Source of the DNA: Planctomycetota bacterium
GTDB lineage: Bacteria > Planctomycetota > UBA8108 > JACQVS01
Assembly (NCBI GenBank): GCA_016209605.1
Contig: JACQVS010000027.1
Span: forward strand, 1 to 53,699
Direction of reading: 5' to 3'
DNA length: 53,699 nt
Shown here: one piece after another, positions 1 to 9,589 of the stretch
How positions within the stretch are numbered: position 1 is the stretch's first letter
How the letters are laid out: each line of letters opens with the position of its first letter
The notes under the pieces: generated by a model
Databases searched by the model: none
What the model was told of the DNA's origin: nothing
The model's input: only the letters and a program-made list of their open reading frames with translations
Translations under genes and position numbers: made by a program

Positions 1-69
1 GGAGCTTTCGTGGAGCCCAAGGACGCGCTCCTCTACATGTCAAAGCGGCTCCTCGAGACTGAGACCTAG
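1..69 (+). CDS. C-terminal end of an unidentified gene (cut by window edge)
   Basis: Frame 1 is open from the first base and ends at a TAG at 67-69, giving the last 22 residues of a protein (ending KRLLETET). The tail is short, charged and probably helical. It carries no motif that identifies the family, and the start lies outside the window. It is reported because a reading frame that runs into the edge and stops just before the next gene is the expected look of a truncated upstream gene. Function unknown. Confidence 0.4.
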   Translation, partial: GAFVEPKDALLYMSKRLLETET

Positions 70-98
70 CCGGCGATCCGGCGGCGGAAGCCGGCCCG

Positions 99-503
99 GT
101 GGCGGCTTCCGGAGCTCGGGTGGAGCGTGAGGACTCGATCTTTACCATTCTTTACACGCTCTGTCCCGATTGCCGCAAGGCGCGCCTCCCCACGGCCGAA
201 GGACCCATCGAGCTCCCCCTGGAGGTGGTCGAGCGCGTCGAGCCCGAGGCGAACAAGGTAACGATCACTTTTGAAGAGGAGCTGGCGGGAGCCTCCAGGC
301 CGGAGCCGGCGCCGAAACCGGTTCCCAAGGCGGAGCGCGACCGGCCCAACACCGCGCAGCTGGTAAAGAAGGTGAGGCTGCGGGAGGCGGGCATCTGCGG
401 AAATCCTGGGTGCCGCAGACGCGGGAAATGCCACGTCCATCATCTCGAGTTCCGCCTCAACGGCGGGAAGACGGTTATCTCTAACTCTTTACTCCTATGT
501 TAG
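99..503 (+). pseudogene. HNH endonuclease-like protein, N-terminal piece (amber-interrupted)
   Basis: This frame opens with a GTG and encodes a Cys-x-x-Cys knuckle (LCPDC, about residues 22-26), then a proline-rich linker, then the first half of an HNH fold: CGNPGCRRRG (paired cysteines near residue 105) and VHHLEFRLNGG (the HH of the nuclease core). It stops at a TAG at 501-503, immediately after the first cysteine of the closing CxxCH knuckle. The same frame continues after the TAG with LCHACVHLGLLKIEGNPF, exactly the expected second half. The intact family binds structural zinc and uses a His-Asn-His site to cut DNA; it is common as stand-alone genes in Planctomycetota and relatives. A TGA at 60-62 closes the frame upstream, so the N-terminus of a longer ancestor may also be missing. 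Confidence 0.65.
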
Positions 504-530
504 TTATGCCACGCTTGCGTCCATCTCGGC

Positions 531-917
531 TTGCTCAAGATTGAAGGGAATCCCTTCACCGGGCTCACCTTCCGGAGGAAGACCATCCCGACCCTGGCGG
601 ATTTCCAGCTCGAGTTGAAAGAGCTGTCGAGCGTCCCTGAGATCCGCCTCGAGGTGCGGTCCGGGTTCGACGGCTTGAGAAAGAACGGGGTCAGCCGTCG
701 CCATTCCGCAATTGCGGAGTCCGCAGTTGCGGACTCCGCAATTGCGAGTGCGACAGGATCCGCGGACGAGGGCCTCCAGAAGGCCCTGATGAAGATCGGT
801 TACTCCAAGGCGGAGGCCCGGAAGCGGCTCCAGCTCGCCCGGGAGAAGCTTGCCGCCGCCGGGGACGGGAAGGAACCGAAGGAAGAGGAAATCCTCGTCG
901 CGGCGATCCGGGGCTGA
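531..917 (+). pseudogene. HNH endonuclease-like protein, C-terminal piece with RuvA_C-like tail
   Basis: In the same frame as the preceding piece (offset 432 bases, a multiple of three). The readable sequence resumes at 504 with the rest of the HNH knuckle (CHACVHLGLLKIEG) and continues through FTGLTFRRKT, a linker, and a C-terminal helical segment (LQKALMKIGYSKAEARKRL ... EEEILVAAIRG). That tail looks like the RuvA C-terminal three-helix domain, an arrangement I know from other HNH proteins of this type. The linker (SAIAESAVADSAIAS) is encoded by a perfect DNA hairpin at 707-746. The annotated ATG at 531 is internal and has no convincing ribosome binding site, so this is better read as half of one gene, 99-917, broken by one amber codon. 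A sequencing error at 501-503 is possible. Confidence 0.6.
707..746. repeat. Perfect 19-bp inverted repeat with 2-nt loop inside the HNH gene
   Basis: Left arm 707-725 (CGCAATTGCGGAGTCCGCA), loop GT at 726-727, right arm 728-746 (TGCGGACTCCGCAATTGCG). The arms are exact reverse complements. Each arm itself contains the palindrome CGCAATTGCG. It sits in the interdomain linker of the HNH gene and is translated as alternating SAI/SAV units, so it looks like a small palindromic element tolerated in a flexible linker rather than a terminator; there is no T-tract on either side. Confidence 0.85.
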
Positions 918-985
918 GCCGGGGCTTGATACGGATCAGTGGCAAGTCCTTTTCCCAGACGGAGGAGAAAAAATAGTCGCTGCTC

Positions 986-1543
986 CTATTTTTTGTGGCG
1001 GTCGATGTAGTCCTTCGCCTTGGCCTCGAACTCGGGCTTCGCCAGACCCACCGCCTTGGCCTCCTGCAGGGCCGTTTCGTACTGGACCCCATCATCGAGG
1101 ACGCGATGGGCCAGCCACATCGTGCCGACGCGGCCGGCCGAGGCGCAGTGGAGCAGCAGCGGCCGCTTCGAGGAGTCCTTGAGCAGGCCGCGGATCTGGT
1201 CGAAGATTCCATCGTTCAAGGCCTCCGGCCCCTTGATGGCGACGTTCTGGTAATCCAGGCCCAGCCCTTTCACCTCCGACTCCTCATCCCAGTTGAGCTC
1301 GCTCTTGTCGCGCAGGCTGACCACCGTCTTGACGCCAATTTCCTTCGCCAGCTTCAGGTCGTCCTTCCCCGGCTGCCCGGCCAGCAGGACGCCGTTATAA
1401 ACGTGCACGTTGGGGGTGGCTCCCAGAGAATAGGACTCCAGCTTTTCCGTGTTCAAGGCGTGCTGGGTCTGGCAGCCGGTGAAAGAACACCCCCAAACCG
1501 CCCAAACGCTGAAACAACCGCTGAAAATGGCCTTCTTTTTCAT
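986..1543 (-). CDS. Lipoprotein with dual-specificity-phosphatase-like domain (DUF442/Blh-like)
   Basis: A 185-residue protein. The N-terminus is a lipoprotein signal (basic MKKK, hydrophobic stretch, lipobox FTGC near residue 24). The rest matches the small DSP/PTP fold of the DUF442 type: NVYNGVLLAGQP-like entry strand, VKTVVSLRD strand, and the phosphate loop HCASAGRVG near residue 133. The family loop usually reads HCASGNRVG; here the Gly-Asn pair is Ala-Gly, but the catalytic Cys and Arg are kept at the family's CX4R spacing. A strong AAAGGAG lies about 8 bases before the ATG at 1543. It diverges from the efflux operon across only 87 bases, so the two may share regulation. Likely periplasm-facing, membrane-anchored; substrate unknown. 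Confidence 0.75.
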   Translation of the reverse strand: MKKKAIFSGCFSVWAVWGCSFTGCQTQHALNTEKLESYSLGATPNVHVYNGVLLAGQPGKDDLKLAKEIGVKTVVSLRDKSELNWDEESEVKGLGLDYQNVAIKGPEALNDGIFDQIRGLLKDSSKRPLLLHCASAGRVGTMWLAHRVLDDGVQYETALQEAKAVGLAKPEFEAKAKDYIDRHKK

Positions 1544-1630
1544 GAGCGCTCTCCTTTCAAATTCGAAGAATCAACAGAATTATGCCAGATCAGAATTGAA
1601 ATTTCCTCTCGTTTGGAGAAAAAAGGTAAA

Positions 1631-3046
1631 ATGGAGTTCATGAACCCATTGCGCAGGACTCCCATTTACCTCTTCCTCCTGGCCGCGGGCTGCGCGGCGC
1701 CGGAAGTGCAGCTTCGAGAGCCGGAAAAGCCCTCGGGCCCGCTCTCCCTCGAAGCCGCCGTCGAGCTGGCCTGGAAAAACAACCCGGATGTCCTGGCCGC
1801 CGCGGAGCGCGTCAACGAGGCGCGCGCCGCCATCGACGAAGCGGCCTCCAACTACTGGCCCGTCCTCCAGTTGATAGAACGCTTCACCATCACCGACCAG
1901 CCTTCCCAGGCCTTCGCCAACATCCTCGACCAGAGGCGGTTCAAGAGCACCCTCGACTTCAACGATCCGGGCGTCGTCCCCAACTTCCGCACCGGCCTCG
2001 CGGGCAGCATCACCTTGTACGACGGCGGGCGCCGGCGCGCGCGCCTCCGCGGCGCACGAGCCCAGGCCGAGTCCCTCGAGGCCCTCGAGGAGAAAGTCCG
2101 CCGCGACCTGGCGCTCGAGATCGCCCGCGCCTGGTACCTCGTCCACAAGGCCCGCGACACCGCCGCGACGCAGGAGAAGTCCATCGACATCCTCAGCGCC
2201 CATTTGAAGATCTCCGAAGCGCGCCTGGCGGCAGGTGCGGCCCGGCGCTCCGACGTCCTGGCGGTGAACGTCCGGCTGGCGGAGTCGAAGGAGGCCTCCA
2301 TCACCGCGCGGAACAGCGCCGTGCGTGCGGAAGCGGCGCTCCATCTGCTGCTCGGCCTGGGCATCGAGGAGCCGATCCAGCTCCTGCCGCCGCCCTCGCC
2401 TGCCTTGCAAGCCCCCGGCAAGCTGGAGGATCTGCTGGCGCAGGCGAGGAAGCATCGTCTCGAGCTGGCGCAGTCAGAGAGGGATATCGCCGCCGCGCGG
2501 GCCAAATGGATCGAAAGCCACGCCGGCTACCAGCCCGAAATCACCCTTTTCGGCGGCTTCGGCTTCGACGACCGCGAGCCCGCCCTCGGGCACGCCAACT
2601 GGCTGTGGGGAGTCGGCTTCATCGAAAGCGTTTTCGACGCGCTGCGAACCCCTAACCGGGTCCGCCAGGCGAAGGCCGGCTTGAAGGCGGCGCTGAGCGC
2701 CTTCCGCAAGGCCCAGCTCGAGGTCGAGCTGGAGGTCAAGAACTCCCTCCTCGATGCGGAGGAGGCCGATGCGAAGCACGATGTCGCCGCTCAAGCTGCG
2801 ACGCTCGCCGAGGAATCGCTGCGGCTCGTGGAGGCGGAGTACCAGCAAGGAGCGGCGACCATCACGCGCCTCCTCGATGCGGAGCTCTCCTTGACCCAGG
2901 CACGCACCCGCCTCCTGGCGGCGGCCCACGACCGGGCGCTTTCCCGCATCTCCATCCTCCATGCCGTGGGAGAGTATCCGGCTGCCCCCACAGAGCCGCC
3001 GGCCTCGAAAGCAGATTCTGGAAAGGAAACCCATGAAAAATCCTGA
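1631..3046 (+). CDS. TolC-family outer-membrane efflux lipoprotein
   Basis: First gene of an RND efflux operon. It forms the outer-membrane channel of the tripartite pump. The start is placed at ATG 1631 (AAGG four bases upstream) or ATG 1640; a much longer upstream frame is an antisense shadow of the phosphatase gene. The N-terminus MNPLRRTPIYLFLLAAGCA carries a lipobox (LAAGC), so the mature protein should begin with a lipidated cysteine, as in many OMF proteins. Two outer-membrane-efflux repeats follow: LSLEAAVELAWKNNPDVLAAAERV near the start of the first, a central SLTLYDGG-type strand segment, and a second repeat of long amphipathic helices (SLRLVEAEYQQGAATITRLLDAELSLTQARTRL is diagnostic). 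About 471 residues, normal for the family. Its last 14 bases overlap the next gene, so translation is probably coupled. Confidence 0.9.
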   Translation: MEFMNPLRRTPIYLFLLAAGCAAPEVQLREPEKPSGPLSLEAAVELAWKNNPDVLAAAERVNEARAAIDEAASNYWPVLQLIERFTITDQPSQAFANILDQRRFKSTLDFNDPGVVPNFRTGLAGSITLYDGGRRRARLRGARAQAESLEALEEKVRRDLALEIARAWYLVHKARDTAATQEKSIDILSAHLKISEARLAAGAARRSDVLAVNVRLAESKEASITARNSAVRAEAALHLLLGLGIEEPIQLLPPPSPALQAPGKLEDLLAQARKHRLELAQSERDIAAARAKWIESHAGYQPEITLFGGFGFDDREPALGHANWLWGVGFIESVFDALRTPNRVRQAKAGLKAALSAFRKAQLEVELEVKNSLLDAEEADAKHDVAAQAATLAEESLRLVEAEYQQGAATITRLLDAELSLTQARTRLLAAAHDRALSRISILHAVGEYPAAPTEPPASKADSGKETHEKS

Positions 3047-4193
3047 TCTCAAAACCTGGCTGCGGCCCCTGGCGCGCCATCTTGATCGCTGGCTGGCCCT
3101 GGCCATCGGCATCGCGCTCATCGCGGCGTTTCTCCTCAGCCAGCGGCCCCGCCCGCATCGTGAAAGGGGCGAGATTTCCGCCCAGCCGCCGGCGGCGAAA
3201 AAAATTCAAGCCGCCGAGGCGAAGAAAGTCGTCATCCCGATCTTCGCTGAAGGGATCGGCACGGTGCGCTCCCGCCGCCAGACGGAAATCGCCGCGCGGA
3301 TCCTCGCCGAGGTCAAGGAAATCCGCAAGCAGCCGGGCGATGAAGTCAAGGCCGGCGAGGTGCTGGCGGTCCTCGACAGCCGCGACCTCGAGGCGCAGGC
3401 GGAGCAGGCGGAGGCCAACCTGAAGACCCGCGAGGTGCTCCTGAGCGATGCGCGCACCGAGTTCGAGCGGGCCAGGAACCTTTTCGAGCGGGAGGCGGCC
3501 ACCCGGCAGCAGCTCGATGCCGCCAGCTTCCGCCTGGCCGAGGCGACCTCGCAGCAGCAGGCGGCCGAAAAGACCCTCAACGAGGCCTGCATACGCCTGG
3601 GCTACGCCACCATCACCGCCCCCTTCGACGGCCTCATTTACCAGAAGCTGGCCGACCCCGGCGACCTGGCCGCGCCGGGGAAGACCCTGCTCGGCCTCTA
3701 CGACCCGCGCCAGCTCCGGCTCGAGGCGCTGGTCGAGGAGCGCCTCCTCTGGAAGCTCAAGATCAAGGACCGGCTCGAGGTCCACATCGAAGCCCTCGGG
3801 CACGAGGTCTCGGGCCTGGTGAGCGAGGTGGTGCCGGCGGTCGATCCCTTCACCCGCACCGGCACCATCAAGATCGACCTCCCGGACGACGCCGAGCTGC
3901 GTCCGGGAATGTTCGGGAGGGCGCGCGTCCCCGCCGGCCAGCGCGAGGCGGTGGCGGTGCCGGCCGCGGCGCTGGTGCGGCGCGGGCAGCTCGAGCTGGT
4001 GTTCACCGTCGCGAAAAAGGACCAGCGGGACCTCGCCCGGCTGCGCCTGGTGCGCTCCGGCGAGCCGATCCCCCAGGGGGAAAAGCCGCTGGTCGAGATC
4101 CTGAGCGGCCTGGAGGGGGGCGTGGCGGTCGCCGTCACCGAGGCTCAAAGCCTCCAGGATGGCGCCGCCCTCGAGCCCGCGAGGAACCCATGA
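3033..4193 (+). CDS. RND efflux membrane-fusion (adaptor) protein
   Basis: Periplasmic adaptor linking the pump to the outer-membrane channel. The start is the ATG at 3033 with GGAAAGGAAAC just before it; 386 residues. One N-terminal membrane anchor ([16 protein letters not shown], about residues 16-31), then the HlyD/AcrA plan: first lipoyl half ([23 protein letters not shown]), a long coiled-coil hairpin (about residues 100-180, rich in Ala, Glu and Gln), second lipoyl half ([33 protein letters not shown]), beta-barrel and membrane-proximal domain ([10 protein letters not shown], then [11 protein letters not shown]). It overlaps the OMF gene by 14 bases and the pump gene by 4 (ATGA), which indicates one polycistronic mRNA. 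Substrate range cannot be read from the sequence. Confidence 0.92.
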   Translation: MKNPDLKTWLRPLARHLDRWLALAIGIALIAAFLLSQRPRPHRERGEISAQPPAAKKIQAAEAKKVVIPIFAEGIGTVRSRRQTEIAARILAEVKEIRKQPGDEVKAGEVLAVLDSRDLEAQAEQAEANLKTREVLLSDARTEFERARNLFEREAATRQQLDAASFRLAEATSQQQAAEKTLNEACIRLGYATITAPFDGLIYQKLADPGDLAAPGKTLLGLYDPRQLRLEALVEERLLWKLKIKDRLEVHIEALGHEVSGLVSEVVPAVDPFTRTGTIKIDLPDDAELRPGMFGRARVPAGQREAVAVPAAALVRRGQLELVFTVAKKDQRDLARLRLVRSGEPIPQGEKPLVEILSGLEGGVAVAVTEAQSLQDGAALEPARNP

Positions 4194-7100
4194 CCTCTCC
4201 GCCGGAAGCCCCCGCCGGACAGCGGCACGGCCATTCCATGGCGTGGGCGACGAAGATCGTCGAGATGTTCATCGACTCCAAGCTCACGCCGCTCATCCTC
4301 CTCTTCGCCGTCCTGGTGGGGGCCTTCTCGGTCATCCAGCTGCCGCGCGAGGAGGAGCCGCAGATCATCGTACCCATGATCGACATCTTCGTGCGCATGG
4401 AGGGGGCGTCGCCGCGGGAGATCGAGCAGCGGGTCACGAAGCCGATGGAGAAGTTCCTCTGGGAGATCCCGGGCGTGGAGTACATCTACTCCACCTCCAG
4501 CCCGGGCATGAGCCTCGCCGTCGTGCGCTTCCAGGTGGGCTATGACGAGGAGGCGGCCATCGTCAAGGTGAACCAAAAGATGGCCATGCACTTCGACCTC
4601 ATCCCGGCGGGCGTGACCTTCCCGCTCATCAAGCCACGGTCGATCGACGATGTCCCCATCATGGCCCTCACCTTGTGGAGCCCGGAACACGACCACTTCC
4701 AGCTCCGCCGGGTGGCCGGCGAGGTCGCCGACGCCATCAAGGCCATTCCCGACGTCTCGGAGACCACCCTTATCGGCGGGCGCCGCCGGCAGGTGCGCGT
4801 CTTCCTTGACCCCGCCGCGCTCGCCGCCCGCGGCGTCACCGCCACGGAGGTGCTCGGGCGCCTCCAAGCCGCCAATGCCCACTTGCAGAGCGGCAGCACC
4901 GTCGCCGGCGGCGCCGAGATCGTCGTCGAGACCGGCCGGTTCCTGAAAGGGCCGGAGGAGGTCCGGCGGGTGGTGGTCGGGGTGTTCGGAGGGCGGCCGG
5001 TGCATCTCCAGGATGTGGCCGGGGTGGAAGACGGCCCTGATGAAACCGCCGACTACGTCTTCTTCGAGCCGGGGCCGGCGTTCGAGGGGCCTTCCGAGCA
5101 TGCCGCCCACCCCGCCGTGACCATCTCCATCGCCAAGCGGAAGGGGACCAACGCCATTTCCGTCGCCAGGGCGGTCGAGGAAGTGGTCGGGCAGTTGAAA
5201 GGCTGGAAGATCCCCGAAAGCGTCCGTCTCACTGTCACCCGCAACTACGGCGAGACGGCCGCGGAGAAGTCGAACGAGCTGCTCCTCCACATGGGCATCG
5301 CCGTGGTCTCGGTCACGCTCCTCATCTGGCTCATCCTGGGCTGGCGGGAGTCCGGCATCGTCGCCATCGCCATTCCGGTCACCCTGGCCCTCACCCTCAG
5401 CGCCTTTTACCTCCTCGGCTACACCTTGAACCGCATCACCCTCTTCGCGCTCATCTTCTCGATCGGCATCCTCGTCGATGATCCCATCGTCGACGTGGAG
5501 AACATCGTGCGGCACTTCCGCATGCCGCAGAACCGCGGCCGCAATCTCCTGCTCGTCACCCTGGAAGCGATCAACGAGGTGCGCAGCCCGCTCATCCTCG
5601 CCACCTTGACGGTGGTGTGCGCGGTCCTGCCCATGGCCTTCGTGCGCGGGCTCATGGGGCCGTACATGCGGCCCATCCCCATCGGCGCCTCCACCGCCAT
5701 GGCCATCAGCATGATGGTCGCCTTCGTCATCACGCCCTGGGCGGCCTACCGCATCCTGCGCGGCCCGGCGCAGCGCGGAGCCCTGCACGCCGGCGGCGAG
5801 GAGGAGGGCCTCACCACCCGGTTTTACCGGCGGGCCATGCGCCCCATCATCACCTCGAGTTTGTGGAGGAGCGCCTTCCTGGCCGCCATCACCCTTCTGC
5901 TCCTCGGCTCGGTGGCCCTTATCCCCTTAGGCGGCGTGGTGGTGAAGATGCTCCCCTTCGACAATAAAAGCGAGCTGCAGGTCATCGTCGACATGCCGGA
6001 GGGGACCACCCTGGAGAAGACGGCCAATCTCGCCCGCGAGCTGGCCGCCGCCTTGAGCCGGGAGCCGGAGGTTGTCGACATGGAGGTCTACGCCGGCACC
6101 GCCGCCCCCTACAACTTCAACGGCCTGGTGCGGCACTACTACCTGCGGCGCGGCTCGAACGTCGCCGACCTGCAGGTCAACCTGGTCGGCAAGCACGAGC
6201 GCGCCGCGCAGAGCCACGACTTCGCCAGGCGCATCCGAGCGGGCCTCGAGGCCATTGCCCAAAAGCACAGCGCCCGCATCAAGATCGCCGAGGTCCCTCC
6301 CGGGCCGCCGGTGCTCCAGACCCTGGTGGCGGAGGTCTTCCATCCCGATGGAGAGCGCCGCCTCGCGACCGCCGCCAAGGTGCGCGAGCTGTTCGAGGCC
6401 ACCGAGGGCGTGGTTGACGTCGACTGGTACGTGGAGGACGACCAGGCGCGCGATGAGATCATCGTCGACGAGGAGAAGGCGGCCCTCCACGGCATCAGCG
6501 TCGCCTCCATCAGCGAAACCATCCGCATCGCCCTGGAAGGCTCCTCCGCCGGCCTCCTCCACGATGAGCGCGAGAAGGAGGATACGAGAATTTACCTCCA
6601 GGTCCCCTTCCACCAGAAGGCCGAGCTCGAGAAGGTGCTCAGCCTGCGCGTCCGCTTGGGCCATGCTTCCGGACATAGCTCGGACAACACTTCTAGCCAT
6701 GGCGGCGCCCCGCCGGCCCTGGTCCCCCTCAGCGAGCTGGTCCGCGTCGAGAGAAAGAAGATCGAGAAGAGCATCCACCACAAGAACCTGCTGCCGGTGA
6801 CCTACGTCACCGCCGACGTCTTCGGCCGCGAGGAAAGCCCGATTTACGCCATCCTCAAGCTGCGCGAGAAGCTGGAGAAGCAGTTTCCGGGCGAACTCCA
6901 GGAGTACTGGGTCAACCATCCCTACGATGTCCAGGGGTTGGCGCTCAAGTGGGACGGCGAGATGCACATCACCGTCGAGGTCTTCCGCGACCTCGGCCTC
7001 GCCTTCGGCGCCGTGCTGGTGCTGATTTACATCCTGGTGGTCGGCTGGTTCCGCTCCTTCACCACGCCGGTGGTGATCATGGCCGCCATCCCCTTCTCGC

Positions 7101-7453
7101 TGGCCGGCATCCTGCCGGCCCACTGGGCCCTGGGGGCCTTCTTCACCGCCACCTCGATGATCGGGTTCATCGCCGGAGCGGGGATCGTGGTGCGCAACTC
7201 CATCATCCTGGTCGACTTCATCGAGCTGCGCCTGGCCGAGGGCATGCCCCTCGCCGAGGCGGTGATCGACGCCGGCGCGGTGCGCTTCCGCCCCATGCTG
7301 CTCACCGCCCTGGCGGTGATCGCCGGCGCCGGCGTCATCCTCTTCGACCCCATCTTCCAGGGCCTGGCCATCAGTTTGATGGCAGGCGAGGTAGCCTCCC
7401 TTCTCCTCAGCCGCGTCGCCGTGCCGGTGCTCTATTACCTGCGGTACCGGTAA
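4190..7453 (+). CDS. RND-family efflux permease (HAE1/AcrB-like)
   Basis: Proton-driven inner-membrane pump of the tripartite system. 1087 residues, the usual size for the family. Layout is standard: TM1 ([15 protein letters not shown]), a large periplasmic loop, TM2-6 block containing [17 protein letters not shown] in TM4 (the paired Asp residues that carry protons in AcrB-type pumps), TM7 ([19 protein letters not shown]), second periplasmic loop, and TM8-12 ([51 protein letters not shown]). A His-rich insert [16 protein letters not shown] in the second periplasmic loop (about residues 825-840) is unusual and could be a flexible or metal-binding loop. No gene follows on this strand; it converges on a gene 51 bases away, with no clear terminator hairpin between them. 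Confidence 0.93.
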   Translation: MTSPPEAPAGQRHGHSMAWATKIVEMFIDSKLTPLILLFAVLVGAFSVIQLPREEEPQIIVPMIDIFVRMEGASPREIEQRVTKPMEKFLWEIPGVEYIYSTSSPGMSLAVVRFQVGYDEEAAIVKVNQKMAMHFDLIPAGVTFPLIKPRSIDDVPIMALTLWSPEHDHFQLRRVAGEVADAIKAIPDVSETTLIGGRRRQVRVFLDPAALAARGVTATEVLGRLQAANAHLQSGSTVAGGAEIVVETGRFLKGPEEVRRVVVGVFGGRPVHLQDVAGVEDGPDETADYVFFEPGPAFEGPSEHAAHPAVTISIAKRKGTNAISVARAVEEVVGQLKGWKIPESVRLTVTRNYGETAAEKSNELLLHMGIAVVSVTLLIWLILGWRESGIVAIAIPVTLALTLSAFYLLGYTLNRITLFALIFSIGILVDDPIVDVENIVRHFRMPQNRGRNLLLVTLEAINEVRSPLILATLTVVCAVLPMAFVRGLMGPYMRPIPIGASTAMAISMMVAFVITPWAAYRILRGPAQRGALHAGGEEEGLTTRFYRRAMRPIITSSLWRSAFLAAITLLLLGSVALIPLGGVVVKMLPFDNKSELQVIVDMPEGTTLEKTANLARELAAALSREPEVVDMEVYAGTAAPYNFNGLVRHYYLRRGSNVADLQVNLVGKHERAAQSHDFARRIRAGLEAIAQKHSARIKIAEVPPGPPVLQTLVAEVFHPDGERRLATAAKVRELFEATEGVVDVDWYVEDDQARDEIIVDEEKAALHGISVASISETIRIALEGSSAGLLHDEREKEDTRIYLQVPFHQKAELEKVLSLRVRLGHASGHSSDNTSSHGGAPPALVPLSELVRVERKKIEKSIHHKNLLPVTYVTADVFGREESPIYAILKLREKLEKQFPGELQEYWVNHPYDVQGLALKWDGEMHITVEVFRDLGLAFGAVLVLIYILVVGWFRSFTTPVVIMAAIPFSLAGILPAHWALGAFFTATSMIGFIAGAGIVVRNSIILVDFIELRLAEGMPLAEAVIDAGAVRFRPMLLTALAVIAGAGVILFDPIFQGLAISLMAGEVASLLLSRVAVPVLYYLRYR

Positions 7454-7504
7454 AAAAATCTATTCGAAGAATATTCTATAATTGGGATCCTGCCTGGAAT
7501 TATC

Positions 7505-9472
7505 TCAAAACTCCTTGCTACCTTCCTCGCGGGCTTTTTGCTTTTCCTCTTTTTCCCGCTTGACTCGTAGGAGGTTGGCCATGCGCAGGCGCCAGGCGGC
7601 TCCTTTTTCGGCGGTGTCGGCCCAGTTGGATTCCGGAAACTCGTTGACCACTTTTTGAAAAAGCTCGCCGACGCGCCGGTGTCCGAATTCGAGCATGCCT
7701 TCCTTGCTCCCTGGAGGCGGCTTGTCCGGGAGGGTCCAGGCGTCGATCGTTTTGGCGGGCTTGTAATCCATGATCTTGGCGTACGCCTCGGCCATGTGAA
7801 AGACCACGTTGTGCTTGCCGCTGTATCTGGGAAAATCGCTGAGCATCGCGGTGAGGATTTGATACGCGCGGCTCAAAGCAAACGTCCGCTGAGCGTAGTC
7901 CGCCAGTCGCTGATCGCCAGCCGCATCGAAGCGCGCCGCGTTGAGCGCGTATCCCCAGGCGCTGGACTGCTCGGCCCAGATGGGAAAGAGGATGTCCTGC
8001 TCCCGGTAAAACAGCTTGGCTTGCCGGTAGCGCAGGTCCGCCTTCAGCTCCGGATCTTTTTCCATGTTCTCCATCGCCTCGAGGTTCATCAATTCGACGA
8101 GCAGCCGGTATTGCCGCGAGAGCATTTTCTCATTCAGCTCGATGGAGTTTTGGCGCTGCAGCCGGGTGCGCAATACCACATCTTTCTCGCGGGTGGATAG
8201 CACGTTCAGGTAATCGTCTTCCTGAATCGCTTTCTTCGGCTCGAATGAGGCTTGGGCCATGGTGCGAGAACGGTCCGGATACAGCCGGAGTATGTTCAAG
8301 GTCACCTCTTCATGAACGCCGTCGCGCAGCGCCGCGGAGGGCTCGACCCTCGCGGCCGCCTGCCGCGATTGCGCGAACAGGCTGCTATGATCGTCGCCGG
8401 CCCGGCGGTCAAAGTACTTTATTCCTTCCGCCGCATTCTCCCGGGCGGTTCTCAGAAAGCGCTGGTAGCGGAGAAAATCGCGGTTTTGCTTGCCGTCGTC
8501 GGAGGCGATGATTTCATCGAGCGCCTCGATGGGAAGCTGGGAATCGGCAAGCGCTTTGATGATGCGCACAGCGGTTTTGTGGCAATCCTGGTCCGGCAAG
8601 AGCGATGCCCGCTGCGCCCAGAGATAGATCGCTTTCAAATCCCGGCGTTCGATGGAGAAGTTCATCAAGCGCAGCGCGGCATCGTCGCAGCCGGGATGCC
8701 CGGGCCATTTGGCGATGAAATTGGGCAAGAGCCGCGCGGCGAGCGCATCGCTGTCTTTGGCGCTCGTTTCCCGCGCACGCATCGCGTAAACGCCGGAGCG
8801 AGAAAGTAGTCTTAACTTCCAGAAGTAAGGCCGCCGGAAGAGGATCTCCCAAAACCGGTACGAACGTACCGCTTGCCGGTTGGCTTCGACCTCCTCTTCT
8901 TTGCTGTACTCCTCAAACTGAAAGACGGGTTTGCCGATAAACGCCTGAGTGCCTTGAAAGTCGCGCTGGAACCACTCGATGGCCGGCTCATCGCCGAGAG
9001 CGGCGAGCGCGCAGCGCAAATCGTCCTTGTCTTCAGCGGTCCAGCCTGCCGGCGCATTCGAAAGCAGGTCGTTGAGGAGCTTTTTCCCATCGGCCGCCGT
9101 CAAGGCCAGGAGGAAAATGATGTTTTGGCGCGACTTTCCAGACTTCAATCCAGCAAATCGCCCTTGCACGTACTCGAAGGTTTTCTGGCGATTCTTTTCC
9201 GACCAGTCAAGCGCGTTGGCAAAGGAAAGAAAATGGATCCACGAAGGGCTTGAGAGCATGCGATCTCGCAGGATGGCATTGCGCTCTTCTGGAGTCCCCA
9301 GTTCATGGAGCCAGCGCTCGGGGAAGTCCCATGGAGCGTATTTGGCCATGCCAGCCAGGATTTCTTTCTGCCTGTTGCTCAGATCCTTTGCTTTGGCTTC
9401 TTGCCCGAGAACTGCAGAGAGATGCAAGGGAAGGAAAAATACAGCAATCAGAAGACAATTCTTTCTCTTCAC
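7505..9472 (-). CDS. Secreted helical-repeat protein of unknown function
   Basis: 655 residues starting at a GTG (9472) preceded by AGAGGTGAGACC, a good ribosome binding site. The N-terminus MKRKNCLLIAVFFLPLHLSAVLGQEA is a classical signal peptide with a probable cleavage after LGQ or VLG. The rest is almost all alpha-helical, rich in Arg, Glu, Leu and Trp, with degenerate two-helix units resembling TPR or Sel1-like solenoids (for example MAEAYAKIMDYKPAKTIDAW and GELFQKVVNEFPESNWADTAEKGAAWRLRMANLL, the latter a typical TPR-like ending of periplasmic scaffold proteins). No catalytic motif is visible. The C-terminus is a lysine/glutamate-rich tail. It stands alone, converging with the RND pump gene. 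A periplasmic scaffold or assembly factor is a guess from fold only. Confidence 0.6.
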   Translation of the reverse strand: MKRKNCLLIAVFFLPLHLSAVLGQEAKAKDLSNRQKEILAGMAKYAPWDFPERWLHELGTPEERNAILRDRMLSSPSWIHFLSFANALDWSEKNRQKTFEYVQGRFAGLKSGKSRQNIIFLLALTAADGKKLLNDLLSNAPAGWTAEDKDDLRCALAALGDEPAIEWFQRDFQGTQAFIGKPVFQFEEYSKEEEVEANRQAVRSYRFWEILFRRPYFWKLRLLSRSGVYAMRARETSAKDSDALAARLLPNFIAKWPGHPGCDDAALRLMNFSIERRDLKAIYLWAQRASLLPDQDCHKTAVRIIKALADSQLPIEALDEIIASDDGKQNRDFLRYQRFLRTARENAAEGIKYFDRRAGDDHSSLFAQSRQAAARVEPSAALRDGVHEEVTLNILRLYPDRSRTMAQASFEPKKAIQEDDYLNVLSTREKDVVLRTRLQRQNSIELNEKMLSRQYRLLVELMNLEAMENMEKDPELKADLRYRQAKLFYREQDILFPIWAEQSSAWGYALNAARFDAAGDQRLADYAQRTFALSRAYQILTAMLSDFPRYSGKHNVVFHMAEAYAKIMDYKPAKTIDAWTLPDKPPPGSKEGMLEFGHRRVGELFQKVVNEFPESNWADTAEKGAAWRLRMANLLRVKREKEEKQKAREEGSKEF

Positions 9473-9589
9473 GGTCTCACCTCTTCTTTTCTTTCAGCGT
9501 TGAGTCGATTCTTACAGCATAATGAGCTATACTTTGAGAAGCAATTTGTTTTTCAATTTCGCGCTGTGGAAGGCCAATTTGAAAGTCGT

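Noticed and set aside
501..503. Recoding of TAG (pyrrolysine or amber suppression) in the HNH and phosphatase genes
   Set aside because: TAG is used as the ordinary stop at 67-69 and 9878-9880, and no pyl genes or suppressor tRNA are in the window.
995..1630. N-terminal 212 codons of the long frame leading into the TolC-like gene
   Set aside because: It lies antisense to the phosphatase lipoprotein and shows no similarity; the OMF signal peptide begins at 1631-1640.
4145..5788. 547-residue open frame on the minus strand, antisense to the RND pump
   Set aside because: High-GC mirror of the pump's codon pattern, with low-complexity H/D/G/E-rich product and no domain; the plus-strand gene is unequivocal.
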